45,034 bases of DNA from Ureibacillus massiliensis 4400831 = CIP 108448 = CCUG 49529 (lineage in GTDB: Bacteria > Bacillota > Bacilli > Bacillales_A > Planococcaceae). The first letter of the stretch is position 1; every line of letters begins with the position of its first letter. The stretch lies in contig NZ_JPVQ01000028.1 in assembly GCF_000772965.1 (NCBI RefSeq), positions 1 to 45,034 of the forward strand, in the 5' to 3' direction. The notes beneath the pieces are model-generated. The model worked only from the letters and a program-made list of their open reading frames with translations. It ran no database searches and was not told where the DNA came from. This document shows, one piece after another, positions 24,948 to 32,448 of the stretch. Made by a program: the position numbers and the translations under genes.

Positions 24948-25022
24948 TATATAAGTAGAAAGGCAATCGCACAGCTCTTTTATGTTCATAGTCATAATCT
25001 AGAATATAAGGGGGCTAATATC

Positions 25023-25241
25023 ATGAATGATCGAATAAAGTCCTTGGTTGGCCAGCCTATTGGTGTTGCTTTTAAAAATGGATTATCCATCTCTGGTGTA
25101 CTATGTGATGTAACTGACGAAGAAATTATACTAATGGAATACGTATATAATTCAAAATTTAGACAAAAACATTACGATATAGATTTAATTGACGGAATAT
25201 ATATCTTTCCAAGCTATCACACCGATATCCATTTAAATTAA
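25023..25241 (+). CDS. Small protein of unknown function, possibly Sm-like fold
   Basis: A 72-aa protein. Residues 8-32 (VGQPIGVAFKNGLSISGVLCDVTDE) show the alternating beta pattern and K-N-G-x(4)-G-x-L spacing reminiscent of an Sm1/SH3-like strand set. Residues 50-62 (YDIDLIDGIYIFP) could be the closing strands. I do not recognise a named family. ATG 25023 is preceded by AAGGGGG at good distance; upstream in-frame codons overlap the previous terminator. It ends in a terminator and looks monocistronic. Confidence 0.7.
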   Translation: MNDRIKSLVGQPIGVAFKNGLSISGVLCDVTDEEIILMEYVYNSKFRQKHYDIDLIDGIYIFPSYHTDIHLN

Positions 25242-25247
25242 TTCGAA

Positions 25248-25286
25248 AAAATTCTCAAAGGTGTAAAATGACTTTTGGGAATTTTT
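25248..25286 (+). terminator. Intrinsic terminator after the 72-aa gene
   Basis: A stem of about 14 bp with two G-U pairs (25249-25262 with 25271-25284) merges into a run of eight T. Confidence 0.8.
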
Positions 25287-25473
25287 TTTATTGCTGAATT
25301 ATGTAAGATGTGTAGTAAAAAAGAAGTATAAAAATACAAAAAGGAGCAACCTCTCGTAAACAGTTAAAAGTATTTATTTTTAGAAAAAAATGAAAATTAG
25401 TTTAGTTAAAGGGTACGCTAATTGTTAAATTATTCAAAAGAAATGAAAAATATGTAAGCGTTTCAAAGGTTGA

Positions 25474-25490
25474 TGTTACAATATTTCACA
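25474..25490. promoter_or_regulatory. Distal TnrA box upstream of amt
   Basis: TGTTACAATATTTCACA is a perfect TGTNA-N7-TNACA match, centred about 204 bp before the amt start codon. The 440-bp gap between the 72-aa gene and amt is otherwise AT-rich, with no gene I can support. Confidence 0.72.
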
Positions 25491-25567
25491 TTGAAAGACG
25501 GTTGGTTTTTATGTAATAAATTCTTACATTAGATAATACTTATCGCAAATTGATATTCAAAACAATA

Positions 25568-25595
25568 TTGACAATGCTTATAGATAGGTTAAAAT
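25568..25595 (+). promoter_or_regulatory. Candidate sigma-A promoter of amt
   Basis: A TTGACA hexamer (25568-25573) and TAAAAT (25590-25595) are spaced 16 bp apart, giving a predicted start near 25602 and a leader of about 84 nt. The proximal TnrA box would then lie just downstream of the start. Confidence 0.55.
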
Positions 25596-25611
25596 AAAGC
25601 TATAAAATACA

Positions 25612-25628
25612 TGTTACATTTCATCACA
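25612..25628. promoter_or_regulatory. Proximal TnrA box upstream of amt
   Basis: TGTTACATTTCATCACA is a perfect TGTNA-N7-TNACA match, centred 66 bp before the amt start codon. B. subtilis amtB (nrgA) is a classic TnrA-activated gene. Confidence 0.75.
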
Positions 25629-25685
25629 TGAAAGAATAATATAACGTAACATGTTTACTTTTCACTACAGAAAGGGGAATGTTTT

Positions 25686-26981
25686 ATGGATTTGGATGCA
25701 GTTGTTGTTCTGATGGATAACCTGTGGGTAGCTCTAGGTGCAATTTTAGTATTTTTCATGTTAGGCGGATTCATATTATTAGAAGCAGGTTCCACTCGAA
25801 TGAAAAACGCCGGTCATATTGCTGGTAAAACAATTTTCACAGCTGGTATCGGAACATTAGTATTCTGGGCGGTTGGATATGGATTTATTTACGGTGAAGG
25901 AAATCCATTTATCGGATTATCAAGCTTCTTCTATGGAGACTTTTCAGCTGCTGATGGTGGTTTAACACCAGCTGTAGACTTCTCATTCCAAGTAATGTTC
26001 GCGTTAGTTGCGTTAACAATCGCATTTGGTGGTTTTGCTGAACGTGCGAAATTATCAGTTTATGTAATCTTTGCAGTATTATTCTCAGCATTTATTTACC
26101 CAGTCGTTGCTCACTGGATTTGGGGTGGCGGATGGTTAGCTGAACACGGCAAACAAGACTTTGCTGGTTCAACAGTTGTTCACTTAACTGGTGCAATGGC
26201 TGCATTAGCTGCAACAATCATTTTAAAACCACGTATTGGTAAATATAATAAAGATGGTTCTTCTAACAATCTATTAGGTCATAACCAAGTTTACACTGCA
26301 TTAGGTGTATTAATCCTTTGGGTAGGTTGGTTTGGATTTAACGGTGCATCAACATTTGGTGTAGCAGATGGCTTCCTAGGATTTGTTATTTTAAATACAC
26401 AATTAGCTGCTGGCGCTGGTGCTGTTGCAGCAATGTTTACAGTATGGGCAGTAACAGGTAAAGCTGATGTTCCAACAACATTAAATGGTGCTCTTGCAGG
26501 TTTAGTTGCAATTACAGCTTCATGTGGTTTCGTTGAACCGTGGGCTGCGGTAATTATCGGTGCAATCGGTGGTATCATGGTAGTATTCTCTATGAAACTA
26601 TTTGAAAAACTTAAAATTGATGATCCAATCGCTGCATTATCAGTTCATGGTACTGTAGGGGTTTGGGGTACATTATCAAACGGTTTATTCGCTGTACCAG
26701 CTCTTTCTGTTGACATCGAATGGGGTCTACCAGGATTATTCTACGGTGGTGGCTTCGAGCAATTAGGTGTTCAAGCTTTAGGTGTTGTTGCTTCTGGTGC
26801 ATATGCATTTGTAGTATCTTTCATTATTTTAAAAGTTTTAGATATGACAATTGGACTTCGAGTTTCTGAAGAAGAAGAAATCATGGGTCTAGATATTAGT
26901 GAACACGGTAGCTACGGTTATCCTGAACATATGGAACAAGAAGCAAAATTAACAACAGCTGCAACTACAGAAGATAAATAA
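25686..26981 (+). CDS. amt: Ammonium transporter Amt
   Basis: Amt/MEP/Rh ammonium channel of 431 aa with 11 predicted membrane helices. The pore twin histidines are in DFAGSTVVHLTGA (H166) and ALSVHGTVGVWGTL (about H310). The cytoplasmic tail after the last helix is acidic (EEEEIMGLDISEHGSYGYPEH), a form that normally binds a PII protein such as GlnK. No glnK gene follows here, unlike B. subtilis nrgA-nrgB. Two perfect TnrA boxes upstream imply nitrogen-limitation control. ATG 25686 has an AAAGGGG site. Confidence 0.95.
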   Translation: MDLDAVVVLMDNLWVALGAILVFFMLGGFILLEAGSTRMKNAGHIAGKTIFTAGIGTLVFWAVGYGFIYGEGNPFIGLSSFFYGDFSAADGGLTPAVDFSFQVMFALVALTIAFGGFAERAKLSVYVIFAVLFSAFIYPVVAHWIWGGGWLAEHGKQDFAGSTVVHLTGAMAALAATIILKPRIGKYNKDGSSNNLLGHNQVYTALGVLILWVGWFGFNGASTFGVADGFLGFVILNTQLAAGAGAVAAMFTVWAVTGKADVPTTLNGALAGLVAITASCGFVEPWAAVIIGAIGGIMVVFSMKLFEKLKIDDPIAALSVHGTVGVWGTLSNGLFAVPALSVDIEWGLPGLFYGGGFEQLGVQALGVVASGAYAFVVSFIILKVLDMTIGLRVSEEEEIMGLDISEHGSYGYPEHMEQEAKLTTAATTEDK

Positions 26982-27002
26982 TTTCATTAAAACATAGTAT
27001 AT

Positions 27003-27040
27003 AAAAAACCTCTGTTTCAAATTTGTCACAGAGGTTTTTT
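27003..27040 (+). terminator. Terminator after amt
   Basis: A 13-bp perfect stem (27003-27015 with 27028-27040) whose right arm ends in six T. Confidence 0.92.
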
Positions 27041-27147
27041 GGTAGATAAAAGTTGTAAAAACAACTTCCTATCTTGTTTAATGAAACTGAGGCTTGTGTT
27101 AGAAACGTATAATCAAAGTTTCCGAACGTAAAAAAAGGAAGTGGCTC

Positions 27148-28107
27148 ATGGAAACGTATGAATCAATAAGACAATGGAAGAATCAATATATTTCCTCTTA
27201 CATAGATACAAGCGTTTCTCTTAATGATTTTCATGATCAAGTGATGCTAAAAGTGTTAGAGGTAGCAAAAGGGAAAATGAAAATGGACTCGCCACCCTGC
27301 AGCTTTTCTTGGTTTATCACAGGAAGTGGAGGTCGTTTAGAACAGGGCTTAATAAGTGATCAAGATCATGGCATTGTATATGAAGTTTCTAATCAAATAA
27401 ATGATTTATATTTTAAGGAACTTGGTGAGGAGATAGCTTTTGGACTTGATTTCGTAGGATACCCTTACTGTAACGGGAATATTATGAGTTCCAATCCTAT
27501 TTGGTGCAAATCGTTAAAAGATTGGGAAACACAATTGGTGGATTGGATGGAAAATGAAAGCTGGGAAGTCATAAGATATTTACAAATATTTTTTGATGCA
27601 CGAGTACTTTTTGGAAATACGTATTATATCCATCATTTAAAATCGGTTATTTTTGATTTTAAACAACATCACCCTAAAATACTTAAACGATTTGCAGCAA
27701 ATATGAAACACGCAAAAAATGTAATTGGTCCATTTGGTCAAATTATTGTTGAACCGCACGGAGTATATCAGGGGTGTATAAATTTGAAATATAGTGCGTT
27801 TATACCCTATGTAAATTCTATAAGATTGCTTTCAATTAAAGAGAATATCTATGAAACGTCCACATTAGATCGGATGGGTAAGTTAGTAAAAAAAGAAGAG
27901 TATACATCATTATTAAAAAATTGTGAGGGACATTTTTCTAATTTAATTAAATACCGTATGTCACTATTAAATGCTTCTACTTATGATGATACACATTATT
28001 TGAATATTAAAAACTTATCAAAAGAGCAGCGTAAAGAAATAAAACAAATATTAAAAGATGGTAAAAGACTTCACGATGCAGTGATATCAATGAACTTTAT
28101 AGGCTAA
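27148..28107 (+). CDS. DUF294-type nucleotidyltransferase-like protein
   Basis: A 319-aa protein related to the GlnD-type nucleotidyltransferase fold (DUF294). The N-terminal half has the core motif GSGGRLEQGLISDQDHG (residues 59-75), where the Gly-Ser and Asp-x-Asp pattern of nucleotidyltransferases is preserved. The C-terminal half (about 170-310) is helical and matches the DUF294 C-terminal region. In many bacteria this family also carries CBS domains; these are absent here. A DnaQ-like exonuclease gene follows, a pairing I recall from other bacteria. Substrate unknown: nucleotidylation of a protein or small molecule is possible. Confidence 0.8.
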   Translation: METYESIRQWKNQYISSYIDTSVSLNDFHDQVMLKVLEVAKGKMKMDSPPCSFSWFITGSGGRLEQGLISDQDHGIVYEVSNQINDLYFKELGEEIAFGLDFVGYPYCNGNIMSSNPIWCKSLKDWETQLVDWMENESWEVIRYLQIFFDARVLFGNTYYIHHLKSVIFDFKQHHPKILKRFAANMKHAKNVIGPFGQIIVEPHGVYQGCINLKYSAFIPYVNSIRLLSIKENIYETSTLDRMGKLVKKEEYTSLLKNCEGHFSNLIKYRMSLLNASTYDDTHYLNIKNLSKEQRKEIKQILKDGKRLHDAVISMNFIG

Positions 28108-28171
28108 TGAGATTATCGTTAATTTATTAAAAGTAAGTCTTCAATCGAGACTAAACAAAAGGGTGTTTATT

Positions 28172-28897
28172 ATGGCGTTTGAACCATTTATGCAAATGTT
28201 AAGGGGTATACAATCGAGAAGATCAGTAGGTGGAATTGGTGAAACGCAAAATCCTCAACAAATTGCTTATTTAAGACATTTACAAAAAGAGATGAATCAG
28301 GAAGATGTCATGAATATCAATTTAAATAAGTTAAATGTCGTTGTATTTGATATCGAAACGACTGGTTTTTCACCAGAGAAGGGTGATTGTATCCTTTCTT
28401 TAGGTGCTACAAAAATGTCTGGTAAAGAGATTATAGAAAATGAAACATTTTATTCTCTCGTTCAATATGATAAAGAGGTTTCAAAAGAAATTGAAACGTT
28501 AACAGGTATTACAACGGAACAAGTAAAAGATGCACCGCCAATTATAGAAGTATTAACTCAATTCTTCAAATTTACACAAAACTCTACATTAGTGGCGCAT
28601 CATGCGAATCATGAAAGAAGTTTTTTGCAGCATTTTAGTAATAAAATATTACGTACGCCATTTAAGCAACGAATTGTAGACACATCATTTTTGTATAAAG
28701 TTGTAGAGCCACAAATTATGACCATGACGACATTAGATAATCTTTGTAGTCATAATAATATTCCTATTGAAAATCGACACCATGCGTTAGGTGATGCAAA
28801 AATGACAGCAAAAATTTGGAGTATTTATATTGAGAGAGTACAACAAATGGGGTGTGAAACTTTAAATGATGTGTATCATCGTTTTGCCAGAATGTAA
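28172..28897 (+). CDS. DnaQ-like 3'-5' exonuclease (DEDDh)
   Basis: A 241-aa protein whose residues 55-235 form an RNase T/DnaQ-type exonuclease domain. Exo I is VVFDIETTGFSPE (D60, E62), Exo II is in the LVAHHANHERSF region, and Exo III is the HHALGDAKMTAKIW block with catalytic His and Asp. The N-terminal 50 residues are a non-conserved lead. The gene lies about 65 bp after the DUF294 gene without a terminator, so they are probably co-transcribed. ATG 28172 is preferred over GTG 28163, which overlaps the AAAGGGTG site. Polymerase III proofreading subunit is less likely, since PolC carries its own in Firmicutes. Confidence 0.85.
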   Translation: MAFEPFMQMLRGIQSRRSVGGIGETQNPQQIAYLRHLQKEMNQEDVMNINLNKLNVVVFDIETTGFSPEKGDCILSLGATKMSGKEIIENETFYSLVQYDKEVSKEIETLTGITTEQVKDAPPIIEVLTQFFKFTQNSTLVAHHANHERSFLQHFSNKILRTPFKQRIVDTSFLYKVVEPQIMTMTTLDNLCSHNNIPIENRHHALGDAKMTAKIWSIYIERVQQMGCETLNDVYHRFARM

Positions 28898-28920
28898 TAA
28901 TAAAAGATTTATCGAATTAT

Positions 28921-28968
28921 AATGAAGGTTCTGTTATGAATAATAAAACAGAACCTTCATTTTTTTAA
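28921..28968 (+). terminator. Terminator after the exonuclease gene
   Basis: A 15-bp perfect stem (28921-28935 with 28947-28961) followed by T residues. The remaining gap to ribA contains the ribA promoter and a hairpin-rich stretch but no gene. Confidence 0.92.
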
Positions 28969-29132
28969 ATTGAACAAAATCCAATCCCTCTTATTACCTT
29001 CCTATTAAAATAACGTAGATAATGAAATTTCTTTGAGTTGAGTCATTTTTAGTATTTTTCACTATGTGGTAGTATTCTAAGTGTGAATTGGATATTCGCC
29101 AAATAGAATGGTGAAAGTCTGAATACTATGAT

Positions 29133-29161
29133 TTGACGTGTTAAAATTATTAACCTACACT
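29133..29161 (+). promoter_or_regulatory. ribA promoter with palindromic spacer
   Basis: TTGACG (29133-29138) and TACACT (29156-29161) are spaced 17 bp apart. The spacer is a palindrome, GTTAA-AATTA-TTAAC, that could be an operator; it is also one base short of a TnrA box. With a start near 29168 the leader is only about 45 nt, too short for an FMN riboswitch. Confidence 0.5.
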
Positions 29162-29212
29162 TAGTTACGAATAGTAACTGAGTTGTTAATTTAAGATTGG
29201 TTGGGGTGTGGA

Positions 29213-29956
29213 ATGAACAATTTACTTATAAATAAAAAGGAAATCCTTTTAAATAAAATGAACATCGTACCGTTCAATAAAAATCAGAATCTATGCTTAG
29301 TTGGTCCTGTAAAATTACCGGTGAAACAGGGTGATTTTGAAGCGACCTTTAAGTGGTATACATGGTTAAAAATAGATGGAAAATTAACAAAAGAAGAAGT
29401 GTTAGATTTAATTGCTAATGCAAATTTAGCTGATCAGCAGCAGTCGTCGGTGTTAGTATATGGTGATTTTGAGGCTGCAGAGGACGCAATAATTCGAATG
29501 CATAGTATTTGTCATACGGGAGATATTTTCGGAAGTATGCGATGTGATTGTGGATACCAACTACATCAATCTATGAAAATGATAAAAGAACACGGTCATG
29601 GAGCGATTTTTTATCTTGCTAACCATGAAGGCCGAGGAATTGGTCTATTTTCCAAATCTCTTGCGTACTTATTGCAAGAAGAAGGTTTCGATACAGTTGA
29701 GGCAAATGAAGCATTAGGGTTTGAAGATGATACTCGTTCTTATGAGGAAGCTTTACGAATTCTTGAATCTCTAAGACAAAAGCCAGTAACACTAATAACA
29801 AATAATCCTAAAAAGCTACAAGCATTAAAAAGCCACGGCTTAATTGCTAAAGAACATATCCCTTTATGGGGCGGAATGACAGAGACAAATCGTTATTATC
29901 TAAATACAAAAATACTGAAATCAGGACATATTCCTGACCCAAAAATGACTTTGTAG
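29213..29956 (+). CDS. ribA: GTP cyclohydrolase II, stand-alone
   Basis: GTP cyclohydrolase II of 247 aa, catalysing the first step from GTP to the riboflavin precursor pyrimidine. Zinc ligands are C100, C111 and C113 in CHTGDIFGSMRCDCG, and the catalytic loop NHEGRGIGL is at 137-145. It has no fused RibB domain, unlike the common RibBA of Firmicutes. The first 85 residues are more divergent than the catalytic part. ATG 29213 is chosen because GGGGTG lies 5 bp upstream. ribD follows after 12 bp, but ribE and ribH are absent. Confidence 0.88.
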   Translation: MNNLLINKKEILLNKMNIVPFNKNQNLCLVGPVKLPVKQGDFEATFKWYTWLKIDGKLTKEEVLDLIANANLADQQQSSVLVYGDFEAAEDAIIRMHSICHTGDIFGSMRCDCGYQLHQSMKMIKEHGHGAIFYLANHEGRGIGLFSKSLAYLLQEEGFDTVEANEALGFEDDTRSYEEALRILESLRQKPVTLITNNPKKLQALKSHGLIAKEHIPLWGGMTETNRYYLNTKILKSGHIPDPKMTL

Positions 29957-29968
29957 TAGGTGTATTTT

Positions 29969-31066
29969 GTGAAAACTGATAAAGATTATATGCAGTTAGC
30001 ATTAGATTTAGCGGCTTCAGCTAAAGGGAGAACAAATCCTAACCCTGTTGTTGGAGCTGTGCTAGTTAAAGACGGTGTAATTGTAGGCTCAGGTTTACAT
30101 CGAAAAGCAGGAGAACCACACGCTGAAGTACATGCATTTAATATGGCTGGTGAACATGCAAAAGGGGCTACTTTATATGTTACATTAGAACCTTGCTCAC
30201 ATTTCGGGAAAACACCTCCATGTGCAAATTTAGTTGTAGAATCGAAAGTTGCACGTGTAGTAGTTGCAACAAAGGATCCAAATCCAGCTGTAGCGGGACG
30301 TGGTATCCAATTGATTAGAGATGCAGGAATTGAAGTTGAAGTGGGCTTGCTCGAAGATGAGGCGATAAAGCTTAATGAACGATTTATTCATAATATGATT
30401 ACAAAACGACCATTTGTTATTTCAAAGTTTGCAATGACACTTGATGGGAAAATAGCTACTCACACAGGACACTCAAAATGGATTACAGGTGAAGAAGCAA
30501 GACTACATGTACATCAATTACGTAATGAAGTAGATTCAATTTTAGTGGGGATCGGTACAGTACTTGCAGATAATCCAACATTAACGACGCGCTTGCCTGA
30601 AGGTAAAGGGAAAAATCCAATAAGAATTATTCTAGATAGTCAATTGCGTATTCCCTTAGCTTCTAATGTATTAAATACTAGTGATGCTAAAACAATTATT
30701 GTTACAGAAAAAAATGTAAACCCGAATAAAATTGCAGAACTTGAGAAAAAAGGCGTATCAATTATTAGTGTAACGAAAGCCGAGAATGGTCTGGATTTAG
30801 ATGAAATGTTAGAAGCCTTATATAATGAAGGAATTACAGATATTTTAGTAGAAGGTGGGGGAACAGTAAATGGCTCCTTCCTTAGACGAGGTCTTATTAA
30901 TAAATACCATGTATACATTGCTCCGAAAATAATTGGGGGCATTCATTCGAAATCACCTGTCCTTGGCGATGATTTAGATAGCATGGACTTAGCGACAAAT
31001 CTCGAATTTGAATCTTATCATCAAATTGGACAAGATTTAATGATAGTCGCCTATCCGAAAAAATAG
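29969..31066 (+). CDS. ribD: Bifunctional riboflavin deaminase/reductase RibD
   Basis: A 365-aa enzyme acting after GTP cyclohydrolase II. The N-terminal deaminase domain has zinc motifs PHAEVHAF and EPCSHFGKTPPC; the C-terminal reductase domain has FAMTLDGKIATHTGHSKWITG and DILVEGGGTVNGSF for NADPH binding. Length matches B. subtilis RibD. The GTG start at 29969 has TAGGTG 6 bp upstream; the earlier in-frame GTG 29960 is inside that site. It is probably translationally linked to ribA and followed by a HAD phosphatase gene. Confidence 0.92.
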   Translation: MKTDKDYMQLALDLAASAKGRTNPNPVVGAVLVKDGVIVGSGLHRKAGEPHAEVHAFNMAGEHAKGATLYVTLEPCSHFGKTPPCANLVVESKVARVVVATKDPNPAVAGRGIQLIRDAGIEVEVGLLEDEAIKLNERFIHNMITKRPFVISKFAMTLDGKIATHTGHSKWITGEEARLHVHQLRNEVDSILVGIGTVLADNPTLTTRLPEGKGKNPIRIILDSQLRIPLASNVLNTSDAKTIIVTEKNVNPNKIAELEKKGVSIISVTKAENGLDLDEMLEALYNEGITDILVEGGGTVNGSFLRRGLINKYHVYIAPKIIGGIHSKSPVLGDDLDSMDLATNLEFESYHQIGQDLMIVAYPKK

Positions 31067-31099
31067 TAATAGTTATCTCCTTAAGAAAGTAGGATTGTT

Positions 31100-31654
31100 G
31101 TGAGATTTGGTTTTGATATTGATGATACGTTGATTAATTTAAGAGAGCACGCTTTTCATATATATAATCAAAAGCTTCATCAAAATGTAAGCATTGAAAT
31201 TTTTAAACAGCTGAAAACTGTCGAAATCCATGAAGCATTTGGTTTAGATAAAGTGGCTGGTGGTAAAATGTGGGCAAGTTTATTAGAGGAAATATATTTT
31301 ACTAATTGCCAAGCTTTTGATGGAGCAATAGAATTGTTGAATCGATTACATCAGGATGGTCATGAAATTTTTTATATTACATCTCGCCCAAAAGGTTATT
31401 GTACACGAACGAAGCAATGGGTAGAAGAGAGGGGGTTTCCTGTAAAAGCAGAAAACTTTTATTGTGGTATGGAAGATCACGAGAAAATTCACATAATAAA
31501 AGAGTTGAAATTAGATTACTATTTTGACGATAAGCCACAGGTTATTAATACACTAACCGATATTCCAACTAAACTTTTTGTGAAGGATCAATCCTACAAT
31601 CAACATATAAATTTACCAAGAATCAAAAACTGGTTTGACTTTAAATTTGAATAA
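31100..31654 (+). CDS. HAD-family phosphatase, 5'-nucleotidase-like
   Basis: HAD hydrolase of 184 aa. Motif I is FGFDIDDTLIN (nucleophile D6, acid D8), motif II is the Thr/Ser in FYITSRPKG, and motif III/IV lies in LDYYFDDKPQVI. It resembles the NT5C/YqfW-type deoxyribonucleotidase group. The gene lies 33 bp after ribD with no terminator, so it may be in the same operon. A tempting role is dephosphorylation of the ribitylaminouracil phosphate made by RibD, a step done by HAD enzymes, but a nucleotidase role is equally possible. GTG start with AAGTAGG upstream. Confidence 0.8.
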   Translation: MRFGFDIDDTLINLREHAFHIYNQKLHQNVSIEIFKQLKTVEIHEAFGLDKVAGGKMWASLLEEIYFTNCQAFDGAIELLNRLHQDGHEIFYITSRPKGYCTRTKQWVEERGFPVKAENFYCGMEDHEKIHIIKELKLDYYFDDKPQVINTLTDIPTKLFVKDQSYNQHINLPRIKNWFDFKFE

Positions 31655-31656
31655 AT

Positions 31657-31694
31657 AAAATGAGCATATCAAAATAAAGATATGCTCATTTTTT
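31657..31694. terminator. Bidirectional terminator between HAD gene and bioY
   Basis: A 14-bp perfect stem (31657-31670 with 31679-31692) with A and T runs on its two sides, between convergent genes. Confidence 0.9.
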
Positions 31695-31700
31695 CATACA

Positions 31701-32249
31701 TTATGCAAATTGTTGCAATAGTTTAGCTGTAGTTAATCGATTGCGAACCATTATGCCTACCCATGCAGCAATGATTGCTTTTATAATCCCAACAACTATA
31801 AACGGAGCAACACCACTGAAAAAAGCAGCTTCCCATGAAATATTTGCTAAAATTTTCAGCCATATAGTTCCAAATGATAATGTTACAATCATTCCTAATA
31901 AATTGGAAATGATTGCTTGCACATAATTGTAACCAAGCTTATCCATGTAAATTCCCATAACGAGCGCTTGTACTAAAAAACCAACAATATAACCACCAGT
32001 TGGTCCTACAAGTACTGCAAAGCCACCTGAAAAACCGGAGAAGACTGGCATTCCTATAGCTCCTAATAAAATATAAACGAGTACAGAAAGTGTCCCGTAT
32101 TTAGTACCTAGAATAGTGACAACTAAACCAATTGCAAGAGTTTGCCCTGTAATCGGTACTAATGGTAACGGAATTGTAATTTGTGCTAATACTGCAATGA
32201 TTGCTGCTGCAAATGCTGTCATAACGTATGGATATGTTTTAGATTTCAT
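31701..32249 (-). CDS. bioY: Biotin transporter BioY
   Basis: S component of the biotin ECF transporter, 182 aa with about six membrane helices. Family marks are ITIPLPLVPITGQTLAIGL near residues 24-42 and VGPTGGYIVGF near 81-91. It uses the shared EcfAAT energising module encoded elsewhere. A strong AAAGGGGG site precedes ATG. A BirA-type operator lies just upstream, so it should be repressed by biotinyl-adenylate-bound BirA. Confidence 0.94.
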   Translation of the reverse strand: MKSKTYPYVMTAFAAAIIAVLAQITIPLPLVPITGQTLAIGLVVTILGTKYGTLSVLVYILLGAIGMPVFSGFSGGFAVLVGPTGGYIVGFLVQALVMGIYMDKLGYNYVQAIISNLLGMIVTLSFGTIWLKILANISWEAAFFSGVAPFIVVGIIKAIIAAWVGIMVRNRLTTAKLLQQFA

Positions 32250-32262
32250 AAATTTATCCCCC

Positions 32263-32299
32263 TTTGTGTTAACCTATAAAGTTATAAGGTTTACACAAA
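32263..32299. promoter_or_regulatory. BirA operator upstream of bioY
   Basis: Inverted arms TTTGTGTTAACCT (32263-32275) and AGGTTTACACAAA (32287-32299) agree at 12 of 13 positions. The TGTTAACC and GGTTTACA cores match known Bacillus BirA operators. Confidence 0.82.
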
Positions 32300-32448
32300 T
32301 GAGGATATTATATAAATAATTGTTTGTCAATGATAAAAATGGAAATATTTTTAGTGATAAATATCTTATTGATGATACTGTTTTTTTAAAGTCTATTAAT
32401 TATGGTAAAATTTCTTGTAGTATGGGTATAGGTTTGGAGGTGGGGACA

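Noticed and set aside
25453-25466. cre-like sequence TGTAAGCGTTTCAA upstream of amt
   Set aside because: Only the left half fits the CcpA consensus; the right half is off by two positions or one base short, so it is not a convincing catabolite-repression site.
29139-29155. TnrA-box-like TGTTAAAATTATTAACC in the ribA promoter
   Set aside because: The last conserved base is wrong, and the site lies between the -35 and -10; it is better described as an unidentified palindrome.
28970-29212. FMN riboswitch before ribA
   Set aside because: None of the conserved FMN-aptamer segments are present and the likely leader is only about 45 nt.
32320-32448. N-terminal extension of DinB
   Set aside because: The frame is open but lacks a start with a ribosome-binding site and is not conserved in Y-family polymerases; TTG 32449 is well supported.
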